In this document: piece by piece, positions 1 to 5,465 of the stretch
Numbering within the stretch: position 1 is the first letter of the stretch
Layout: each line of letters begins with the position of its first letter
DNA from: Deltaproteobacteria bacterium
GTDB lineage: Bacteria; Desulfobacterota; Deferrisomatia; Deferrisomatales; Deferrisomataceae
NCBI GenBank assembly: GCA_013152215.1
Contig: JAADGT010000173.1
Coordinates: forward strand, 1-5,465
Direction: 5' to 3'
DNA length: 5,465 nucleotides
Translations under genes and position numbers: made by a program
Notes under the pieces: generated by a model
Databases searched by the model: none
Seen by the model: only the letters and a program-made list of their open reading frames with translations
Told to the model about the DNA's origin: nothing

Positions 1-1
1 G

Positions 2-715
2 CTCGAGGAGATCCTTCCGGCGGCCCGGCCGGGCCCACCCCGAAAAAGGGGGCGCCTCGCCTGGGTGCTGGGGGCCGTGGCCTCGGCCCTGGCCCTCGCG
101 GCCGGGTGGTGGCTGTGGGTCGGCAGCGGCGAGGTGGAGGCCCGGCGGCTCCTCCCCCCCTACTGCCCCCCGGGGACGAGGATCCCGGTGGTGATCCGGG
201 TGGAGGCGGCCGGCCCCCGCCCGATACGGGTCGTGGTGCGGGAGAAGCTGCCCCCGGGATGGACCTTCGAGGGGGCGGTGCCGCCCCCCGCCCAGGGGCC
301 CGGCGGTGACGGCGTGATCCGCTGGATCCTCACGGTCTCAGGCGGCAGCGCCCGAATCGGATACGTGGTTCGGGCTCCGGCGGGCCCCGAGGGCAGCACC
401 CACCGGTTCCGGGGGCGGGTGGCCACCCGCGCCAGGGGGGACGGCCAGCCGATCCGGGGAGAGGTGCGGACCGATCTGGAGTACGTGCACTGGGCCGACC
501 AGGACGCGGACTTCGAGATCTCGGACGCAGAGGTCCTCGGCGCGCTGGAACGGCTGGATGCGGTGACCGGCCTGGGGCTCTCGGCCGGAGACCTACGGGC
601 CCTGTGGGGGGTGGGGGAGTACGAGTGGGACGAGCAAGGGGAAAGGTTCGTGCCCGCGGCCCCCACCCGCCCCCGACCCTGGGCCTCCACCTCCGGGCGC
701 GTTGTCCGACCTTGA
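2..715 (+). CDS. Membrane-anchored protein with Ig-like beta-sandwich and EF-hand/dockerin-like calcium loop (5' partial)
   Basis: The frame is open to the left edge with no ATG, GTG or TTG before GTG 65, so the gene very probably starts outside the window; 237 residues are visible. Residues 1-18 are proline-rich and basic (PPRKRGR). Residues about 19-40 form one hydrophobic helix (LAWVLGAVASALALAAGWW). Basic residues just before it predict the N-terminus in the cytoplasm and the rest outside the inner membrane. Residues about 58-155 alternate in beta-strand fashion, with phrases such as EKLPPGWTFEG, IRWILT and IGYVVRAPAG that resemble DUF11-type or Ig-like repeat domains. Residues 166-177 (DQDADFEISDAE) match the EF-hand loop pattern, with acids at positions 1, 3, 5 and 12 and Ile at 8. 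A following segment, LSAGDLRALWGVGEYEWDE, resembles the paired half of a dockerin-like unit. GTG 65 is unlikely as the start because it would remove the basic residues before the helix. The N-terminal domain and the cellular role are unknown. Confidence 0.72.
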   Translation, partial: LEEILPAARPGPPRKRGRLAWVLGAVASALALAAGWWLWVGSGEVEARRLLPPYCPPGTRIPVVIRVEAAGPRPIRVVVREKLPPGWTFEGAVPPPAQGPGGDGVIRWILTVSGGSARIGYVVRAPAGPEGSTHRFRGRVATRARGDGQPIRGEVRTDLEYVHWADQDADFEISDAEVLGALERLDAVTGLGLSAGDLRALWGVGEYEWDEQGERFVPAAPTRPRPWASTSGRVVRP

Positions 716-740
716 CCCTTCACTCCGTTTCTGTTAGGGG
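712..740 (+). promoter_or_regulatory. Possible weak sigma70-type promoter for the downstream lipoprotein gene
   Basis: TTGACC at 712-717 matches the -35 consensus in five of six positions and overlaps the stop codon of the preceding gene. A 17-base spacer then leads to TAGGGG at 735-740, a poor -10 match (first two bases only). The 70-base gap is richer in A and T than its surroundings. The lipoprotein gene could equally be read through from upstream. Confidence 0.22.
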
Positions 741-773
741 ATTTGGCCACACGAAACCGGTCTCACGAGTTGC

Positions 774-780
774 GAGGAGG
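774..780 (+). promoter_or_regulatory. Ribosome binding site of the lipoprotein gene
   Basis: GAGGAGG lies five bases before the ATG at 786, close to the ideal Shine-Dalgarno sequence and spacing. It fixes the start of this gene and suggests efficient translation, in contrast to the Omp85 gene start at 3930, which has no such site. Confidence 0.8.
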
Positions 781-785
781 GCGCT

Positions 786-1190
786 ATGAAGAAATGGAAG
801 GCGATCGTGTTGGCCTCGGCAACCCTGACGTTGTTCGCCTGCGTGGGGAGCTCGAACAAGGCCGTCAAGGGTCCCGAACGCCCGAAGACCGCCTCCGTGC
901 GAAGGGGGCCCGCCGTCCCCGCGACGGCTTTGCTCTCCGTGGAGATCGAGGGGGTGGACTACCAGACCCTCGCCATCTTCAAACAGAAGCTTCGTGCCGT
1001 GCCCGGCGTGAAGGGGATCTACCAACAGTCCTTCGATGCGAACGCGGTGAGTCAGCTGCAGGTGGAATACGTGGGCACGGCGCAGACCTTGGCCGACGCG
1101 ATCCAGCAGTTGTCGAGCCAGGAGATGCCGGTCCAGGTCGTCAGCTTCGACCCGTCGAAGATCCGCCTGCGCCTGGTTCCGAACATGTAG
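786..1190 (+). CDS. Small outer-membrane lipoprotein with predicted ferredoxin-like domain; family unassigned
   Basis: This is a complete 134-residue protein. The start is supported by GAGGAGG five bases upstream and by a typical lipoprotein signal: basic n-region MKKWK, hydrophobic residues 6-17, and lipobox LFAC with Cys19 as the lipidated residue. Phe at -2 is not the usual residue. Val20 at +2, rather than Asp, favours sorting to the outer membrane under the Lol rule known from Enterobacteria. Residues 20-46 are a polar, Pro/Lys/Arg-rich linker. Residues about 48-132 predict as beta (49-56), helix (58-71), beta (74-83), beta (88-96), helix (100-112), beta (114-131), which is a ferredoxin-like order; the phrase VPGVKGIYQQSF sits at the helix-strand junction. 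I do not recognise a named family. A periplasmic interaction or assembly role is only inference. A sampled line inside the gene is about 60% GC against about 72% in the Omp85 gene. It converges on the Omp85 gene, 34 bases away. Confidence 0.82.
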   Translation: MKKWKAIVLASATLTLFACVGSSNKAVKGPERPKTASVRRGPAVPATALLSVEIEGVDYQTLAIFKQKLRAVPGVKGIYQQSFDANAVSQLQVEYVGTAQTLADAIQQLSSQEMPVQVVSFDPSKIRLRLVPNM

Positions 1191-1196
1191 GCCCAC

Positions 1197-1224
1197 CGGC
1201 TGCGGTTCCGAGCCGACCGCACCG
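1197..1224. terminator. GC-rich hairpin in the convergent gap, possible bidirectional terminator
   Basis: TGCGGT at 1201-1206 is perfectly complementary to ACCGCA at 1216-1221. CGG at 1197-1199 pairs with CCG at 1222-1224 if C1200 is bulged out, giving about nine base pairs around a nine-base loop. A competing hairpin pairs CGGCT 1197-1201 with AGCCG 1211-1215. The structure fills almost the whole 34-base gap between the two converging stop codons. Neither strand has a T-tract after the stem, so it is not a classical intrinsic terminator. It may only stall polymerase or protect 3' ends. Confidence 0.33.
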
Positions 1225-3930
1225 TCAGAACACGTTTCCCACCGTGAAGTGCCAGACGGTGCGGTCCTCGTCCTCCCGGGGGGAGAGGTTGATCCCCAGA
1301 TCGAGGGCCAGGGGGCCCACGGGTGTTTCGTACCGGAACCCCACGCCGGCCCCCTGGCGCAGCTCCCCGTACTGGGGGGGCTCCACGGACCGGTTCCACA
1401 CGTTGCCGGCGTCCCAAAACACGGCGAACCCCACGGCGCCCCTCCACCGGTACCGAAGCTCGGCCCGGAGGTTCACCATGACGTCGCCCCCCAAGGGGCT
1501 CCCATCGGCCGACCGCGGGCCGATGGCGTCCCGGTGGAACCCCCTGACCGTGCTTCGGCCCCCCAAATAGAACCGCTTGTTCACGGGGAGCTCGGCGGTC
1601 TTGCCCCGGGTGAGCCCCAGCCCCCCCCGCGCCAGCAGGGCCAGCGTGAAACGGCCGGAGCTGAAGTATCCGCTCACGGTGCCGGTGTACCGCTCGAACT
1701 GGACCTCGGAGGCCAGGAGGTCGGTGGCCCACTCGGCCTGGAGCGTGTGATAGAACCCCCTGCGGGGCCGGAAGGGGTCGTTCCGGGAGTCCCAGGCGAG
1801 GAACGGGCCGATCGAGGACAGCAGATAGCTCGTGACCGGGGCGCCCGCCTCCACCGCCTCGGGGACCAGATCGGTGAGCCGGTTCGACTCCAGCGTGTAC
1901 ACGAGCGATCCCCGGGCCTTGGGGCCCAGGCGCTTGTCCAGGCTCACTTGAAGGGCCGTGGCGTTCAGATGGTACGCGGGGAGGTCGGACACCCGGTCCA
2001 CGAGGCTCAGCCGCAGGTCCACGGGATGGTTGAACAGCCAGGGCTCCCGGAAGTTCACCGCCAGGGACCGCTCCAACCGGTCGAAGTCGTACCGTCCTCC
2101 CAGGCTCCGGCCGTAGCCCCCCAGGTTGCCGTGACTGAGCCCCATGAACCCCTTCACCCCCTCCTCGGTTCCGTACCCCAACCCGAACTCGAACAGACCC
2201 GCGTCCTGCTCCTCGACCCGCACCTCCACGTCCCGAACGCCGGTGGGCGCAAGCGTGGGAACCGGCACCACCTCCACCCTTCGAAGAAACCCCAAGTCGT
2301 ACAGCCTCTGCCGGGACGCCCGGATCGCGGCCGGGTCCCACGGGGCTCCGGGGCGGAACGTGAGCTCCCTGCGAACCACCTTGGTCTGGGTGCGGGCGTT
2401 GCCGCTGACCACCACCTTGCCGAACCGTATCCGCGGGCCGGTATCGACCCGGAACGCCACGTCCACCACGCCGCTCTTCCGGCGCACCCGGGTTTCGTAG
2501 GTGACCCGGCCCTCCGGGAACCCGGCCTCGGCGAGCCGTTGGATCAGCTCCCGTCGCACCTCCTCCAGCTCCCCAGCGTCGGCCCATCCCCCCGACCGCA
2601 CCCGGTCGACCGGGGCCCGGAACGACTCGTCCCCGGACACGCGGACGGACACCTCCCCCCACCGATACCGCGTGCCCTCCTCGACCCGAAGGGTCAACGA
2701 CGCCGCACCGCCGGGGTCGACGGTCATCTCCTGCAGGGACACCCGTGCGTCCCAGAACCCCTTGGTGGCGTAGTACTCGGTCAGGACCCGAAGATCCCGC
2801 TCCAGGGCATCCTGGGTGAACGGCGGGGGTCTCAGCACCCCCCCCTGCACGAGGGCCATGTACCTCCGGAGCCGACGGGACGAGAGGGTTTCGTTCCCCC
2901 GGAACTCGACCCGCTTCACCGACACCCGGGGGCCCGGCTCGACCTGGAACGTGACCACCCGTTCCCCGGTATCCCCGGCCGGGTCCTCTCGGGGGCTCAC
3001 CCGCACGTCCCGGTACCCGTCGGCCCGCAGCACCTCGGCCACGGCTCCGGCCGCGGCGTCCAGCCAGGCCCGGTCCACGGGCTGGCCGAACCGTTCCCGG
3101 AGCGCGGCCCGCAGCGCCCCCTTGCGCCACTCCGGGACCCCCTCGAAACGGAAACGGATCGGCCGGCCGGCGATCACACCCACGGTGAGCCGGACGCCCC
3201 CATCCGCAGGGACGAACCGGCTGCTGCCGGCCCGGGCCTCGGGGTAGCCATTGCGCCGGAGGAACGACACGAGCCGCCGGACCCCGGCCTCCAGGTCCGG
3301 CTCGCTCGCCCGATCCCCACGCCCCAGCCCCAACAGGGCCGTGCGCCGCCACGGCTCCACCGGGAAGACCGGGGGCCAGCGCACCTCGACGACCCGTCGA
3401 GGCTCTCCCGGCTCCACCCGGAACACCACCTCGGCCCACTGGCCGGAACCGTCGGGCCGGATCTCCGGCGCGACCCGGGCCTCCGGGTACCCCTCCCTCC
3501 GGAACACCTCGCGGATCTCTGCCCGGTCCTTCTCGATACGGGGCCACACCACCGGCCGGTCCGGCACCGTACGCAACCGGGCCTCGGCCCGCTCCCGCAC
3601 CCGGCGGGGCCCACCCCGCACCCCCACCGACCGCACCAGAAGCCTCGGCAGCACCGTCACGGTCACCGTCTCTCCCCCAGCACCCGGCTCGGCCTCGACC
3701 CGGACCTCCCCCACCTCCACCTTCCGGGCGAGAAGCCCCAGGCCCCGCTCGATCTCCCGGCGGTCCAGCGGCCTGCCGGCCCGCAACCCCAGGAGCCGCA
3801 GGACCTCCTTGTCGCGCACCCGGGTGCGGTTCTCGACCACCAGCCGGGAGACCACGTCCCCGCCCTGGCCGGCTACGGCCGCGGCCGCCACCAGCACCAG
3901 CGTCAGCAGGAGGGGTACCAGCCGCCTCAT
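1225..3930 (-). CDS. BamA/TamA-family (Omp85) outer membrane assembly protein with seven predicted POTRA domains
   Basis: This is a complete 901-residue outer-membrane barrel of the Omp85 superfamily, which inserts or assembles proteins in the outer membrane. ATG 3930 was chosen because it begins a signal peptide: MRR, a hydrophobic stretch at 4-18, and the signal peptidase I site AVA|G after residue 20. The frame stays open further upstream, but that stretch lies inside tamB. POTRA-like units (beta-alpha-alpha-beta-beta) are seen at about 27-95, 97-177, 178-257, 258-335, 336-421, 422-500 and 501-577. Most carry the typical GY/GF..ARV turn (GYPEARV 147, GYPEARA 228, GYRDVRV 305, GFWDARV 391, GFPEGRV 470, LGFLRRV 546). 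The barrel runs from about 578 to 901. It has WDSRNDPFRPRRGF (713-726), the loop-6 motif VRGF (795-798), FWDAGNVW (838-845), PVGPLALDLG (870-879), and a C-terminal beta-signal HFTVGNVF ending in Phe. E. coli BamA has five POTRAs and TamA three. The neighbouring tamB suggests a TamA-like partner role, but a BamA role cannot be excluded. Confidence 0.95.
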   Translation of the reverse strand: MRRLVPLLLTLVLVAAAAVAGQGGDVVSRLVVENRTRVRDKEVLRLLGLRAGRPLDRREIERGLGLLARKVEVGEVRVEAEPGAGGETVTVTVLPRLLVRSVGVRGGPRRVRERAEARLRTVPDRPVVWPRIEKDRAEIREVFRREGYPEARVAPEIRPDGSGQWAEVVFRVEPGEPRRVVEVRWPPVFPVEPWRRTALLGLGRGDRASEPDLEAGVRRLVSFLRRNGYPEARAGSSRFVPADGGVRLTVGVIAGRPIRFRFEGVPEWRKGALRAALRERFGQPVDRAWLDAAAGAVAEVLRADGYRDVRVSPREDPAGDTGERVVTFQVEPGPRVSVKRVEFRGNETLSSRRLRRYMALVQGGVLRPPPFTQDALERDLRVLTEYYATKGFWDARVSLQEMTVDPGGAASLTLRVEEGTRYRWGEVSVRVSGDESFRAPVDRVRSGGWADAGELEEVRRELIQRLAEAGFPEGRVTYETRVRRKSGVVDVAFRVDTGPRIRFGKVVVSGNARTQTKVVRRELTFRPGAPWDPAAIRASRQRLYDLGFLRRVEVVPVPTLAPTGVRDVEVRVEEQDAGLFEFGLGYGTEEGVKGFMGLSHGNLGGYGRSLGGRYDFDRLERSLAVNFREPWLFNHPVDLRLSLVDRVSDLPAYHLNATALQVSLDKRLGPKARGSLVYTLESNRLTDLVPEAVEAGAPVTSYLLSSIGPFLAWDSRNDPFRPRRGFYHTLQAEWATDLLASEVQFERYTGTVSGYFSSGRFTLALLARGGLGLTRGKTAELPVNKRFYLGGRSTVRGFHRDAIGPRSADGSPLGGDVMVNLRAELRYRWRGAVGFAVFWDAGNVWNRSVEPPQYGELRQGAGVGFRYETPVGPLALDLGINLSPREDEDRTVWHFTVGNVF
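3927..3930 (-). other. ATGA stop/start overlap coupling tamB-like and Omp85 translation
   Basis: Read on the minus strand, the four bases are ATGA: the ATG of the Omp85 gene (3930-3928) and the TGA of the TamB-like gene (3929-3927). The 15 bases before the ATG read CCGGTTTTCGTTCCG and contain no Shine-Dalgarno-like purine run. Ribosomes finishing tamB probably reinitiate here, which would keep the two partners in fixed proportion. Confidence 0.8.
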
Positions 3931-5465
3931 CGGAACGAAAACCGGAACCGGACCTCTCCACCCAGGGACCCCGAGGTCTCGGAGCCCCGGTCGGACCAGG
4001 TACCCAGAACGGACACGTGGGGGCTCAGCCGGTACTGCACCTCCAGATCCTGGGACGTCTCGGCGCCGATGGTCGCCGCGTACCGGGCGTACAGGTCGCG
4101 GGTGATCGCCTTGCCGATGGTGATCCGGGGCACCGTGCTCTGGGCCGCGGGGGAGTACGCCGGGTCGATGTGGAACTGGTCGAACCCCAGGATCTCGCCC
4201 ACCCCGGACTCCAGGGTGTCCTGCACCTTGCCGGTCAGGAAGCTGGCCGCCTCGGCCGCGGAAACTCCCTGCCCCCCGGCCAGGGAGTCGGAGGTGGCGC
4301 CCAGGGTCAGGAGCGACACGATGTCCGTGCGGTCCAGGGGAGGAGAGCTCGACAGGAACACCTGGTAGTCGTCGAGCGGCCCCGTGAGGTCCACGTTCAC
4401 CAGGTACCCCGAGATCTGGGCGCGGGCGTGTACGTCCAGCAGGGGGGCCGGGCCGGCGTCCCCCAGGAACTCCACCGCGCTTCGCCGCACCTCGTACACC
4501 GTGTTTCGGAACCGCACCTCGCCTCCCGTGAACTCCACCCGTCCCCAGAGGAGGGGACGGGGCAGGGCTCCCCGCACCCGAAGGTCCACCGCCAGATCCA
4601 CCTCGGCCAGGTTGTTCTCGATCCGCAGGTCCCGCTCGCCCCGGACGGCCAGATCCACCACCACCCCGCCCCCGGCCGCGGCCGCCTCGACCTTTCGGGG
4701 CCGGCGCTGGAGCAGGTCCAGGAGCATGGTCTTCCACGAGATCCGGCGGGTGTACCGGAACCGGTCCAGTCGGATCTCGCCGCCGATCCGCAGGTTCGGC
4801 GGAAGCCCGGAGACCAGCAGGTCGGCGTCCACCTGGTAGCTCACGCCGGGGGGCTGCTCGTGGGCCACGTCGCGCACCTCGGCCCACAGCCGCAGGTCGG
4901 TGGGCCGGATCCCTTGCAGCGGCACCCGGCCCTCCAGGTGGATCCGGCCGCTGCCCAGGGCGGCGTCGAACCACTCCAGCAGCAGCCCCTCCTGGGGATC
5001 CAGGTAGGCCGAGGCCTCCGCCTCGGTGATGGGCAGCGCCAGCGCCTTCAGCCGCGCCTCGGCCCCCGGCAGCACCTTGATCGGCCCCCTGAGGGCCGGG
5101 GAGGCCCAGGGGCCCACCACCTCGAGGTCGGCGAACAGGACGCCCCGGGCCGACTCCACCGGTGCCAGGAATCGAGTCAGGGCGGCAAGGTCGCACCGGG
5201 CCTTCCCCCGAACCGCCCACCCCTCCTCAAGGCCGGCCCGGCCCGAAAGGGTGACCGTGAACTCCCCGTTCTCCAGCCACACCTGGTCGAGCCGGAGCGT
5301 CCGACCGTCCCAGCGCACCCGCACCGGCCCGTGGTTGCGCAACCGGACCGGCGGCACCGACACGGTCACCCGGGACAGGTCCGCCTCGGCCGACAGGGTT
5401 CCCTGGGCCGCCACCTGGAACGCGACCTCTCCGTCCACCCGGGCCTCCACGTCCTTCGGCCAGCG
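3927..5465 (-). CDS. tamB: TamB-like translocation and assembly module protein, C-terminal part (5' partial)
   Basis: The frame is open through the right edge, and 512 residues plus the stop are visible. E. coli TamB is about 1260 residues, so the N-terminal membrane anchor and most of the repetitive beta-rich body are missing. Almost the whole fragment is short alternating beta-strands, as in the beta-taco/groove fold of TamB and other AsmA-like bridge proteins, which span the periplasm. The last 380 or so residues match the TamB C-terminal domain (DUF490). Visible matches are IENNLAEVDLAVDLRVRG (282-299), GRVEFTGGEVRFRNTVYEV (308-326), LTGPLDDYQVFLSSSPPLDR (360-379), DIVSLLTLGA (381-390), and the closing LEVQYRLSPHVSVLGTWSDRG (474-494) ahead of EVRFRFSFR. 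Family members are implicated in outer-membrane protein assembly with TamA and in phospholipid transport to the outer membrane. It overlaps the downstream Omp85 gene by four bases, so the two are co-transcribed. The gene order is tamB then barrel, the reverse of E. coli tamA-tamB. The promoter lies outside the window. Confidence 0.92.
   Translation of the reverse strand, partial: RWPKDVEARVDGEVAFQVAAQGTLSAEADLSRVTVSVPPVRLRNHGPVRVRWDGRTLRLDQVWLENGEFTVTLSGRAGLEEGWAVRGKARCDLAALTRFLAPVESARGVLFADLEVVGPWASPALRGPIKVLPGAEARLKALALPITEAEASAYLDPQEGLLLEWFDAALGSGRIHLEGRVPLQGIRPTDLRLWAEVRDVAHEQPPGVSYQVDADLLVSGLPPNLRIGGEIRLDRFRYTRRISWKTMLLDLLQRRPRKVEAAAAGGGVVVDLAVRGERDLRIENNLAEVDLAVDLRVRGALPRPLLWGRVEFTGGEVRFRNTVYEVRRSAVEFLGDAGPAPLLDVHARAQISGYLVNVDLTGPLDDYQVFLSSSPPLDRTDIVSLLTLGATSDSLAGGQGVSAAEAASFLTGKVQDTLESGVGEILGFDQFHIDPAYSPAAQSTVPRITIGKAITRDLYARYAATIGAETSQDLEVQYRLSPHVSVLGTWSDRGSETSGSLGGEVRFRFSFR

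Noticed and set aside
43..52. A5G5 run as a possible programmed frameshift site
   Set aside because: It is not a standard X-XXY-YYZ slippery heptamer in this frame, and the neighbouring frames offer no convincing continuing protein.
65..67. GTG 65 as the true start of the first gene
   Set aside because: The frame stays open to the window edge, GTG 65 sits inside the hydrophobic helix, and using it would remove the basic residues that normally precede such a helix. The only purine run upstream is about 12 bases away.
160..750. Minus-strand open frame of 196 codons opposite the first gene
   Set aside because: It has no signal or domain pattern, its Ser/Arg/Pro-rich composition is typical of an antisense shadow, and it covers the intergenic region only by chance.
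1621..2845. Eight-C runs at 1621-1628 and 2838-2845 inside the Omp85 gene as phase-variation switches
   Set aside because: Runs of six to eight C are common across this GC-rich window, including in unrelated genes, and on-off switching of a barrel assembly protein would be unlikely.
1052..3961. A 969-codon open frame on the minus strand, in another frame from the Omp85 gene
   Set aside because: Its composition is almost entirely Gly, Arg, Pro and Ala, it has no recognisable motifs, and it runs across two real genes.
1249..4368. A very long open frame (about 1039 codons) on the plus strand opposite the Omp85 and TamB-like genes
   Set aside because: It is rich in Pro, His, Gly and Arg, has no domain or signal pattern, and lies antisense to clearly recognisable proteins. 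Such frames are expected in DNA of about 70% GC.
3931..5220. N-terminal extension of the Omp85 frame upstream of ATG 3930
   Set aside because: The extension would overlap tamB in a different frame, reads as low-complexity Gly/Pro/Arg sequence, and would place the signal peptide in the middle of the protein.

Overview
The window is GC-rich throughout (about 70% in the lines I sampled). It holds four protein genes: two on the plus strand at the left, and two on the minus strand that converge on them and fill the right three quarters. No tRNA, rRNA, CRISPR array, insertion sequence or phage gene is visible. An Omp85 beta-barrel protein, a TamB-type protein and a lipoprotein signal point to a Gram-negative (diderm) bacterium. 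The high GC, the large number of POTRA domains and the EF-hand-tailed surface protein fit a deltaproteobacterial lineage in the broad sense (Desulfobacterota or Myxococcota). That taxonomic placement is inference.

Layout. Positions 2-715 (+) are the 3' part of a membrane-anchored protein: a basic cytoplasmic stretch, one transmembrane helix, an Ig-like beta-sandwich resembling DUF11-type domains, and an EF-hand/dockerin-like calcium loop. A 70-base gap follows, with a possible weak promoter and a strong Shine-Dalgarno site. Positions 786-1190 (+) encode a small lipoprotein whose C-terminal half is predicted to be a beta-alpha-beta-beta-alpha-beta domain. The 34-base convergent gap 1191-1224 holds a GC-rich hairpin. 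Positions 1225-3930 (-) encode a complete 901-residue BamA/TamA-family protein with, by my count, seven POTRA domains and a 16-strand-type barrel. Positions 3927-5465 (-) encode the C-terminal 512 residues of a TamB-like protein whose start lies beyond the right edge. These two genes overlap by four bases (ATGA).

How the genes work together. The minus-strand pair is a translocation-and-assembly module. TamB is an elongated periplasm-spanning protein thought to act in moving lipids or assembling proteins toward the outer membrane, and its Omp85 partner supplies the barrel in that membrane. The ATGA overlap, with no visible Shine-Dalgarno sequence before the second gene, implies coupled translation. 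The two plus-strand genes show no clear functional tie to this module. I found no evidence of a wholly new system. The points most worth a second look are the seven-POTRA Omp85 paired with TamB, the anchored beta-sandwich/EF-hand protein, and the unassigned lipoprotein.
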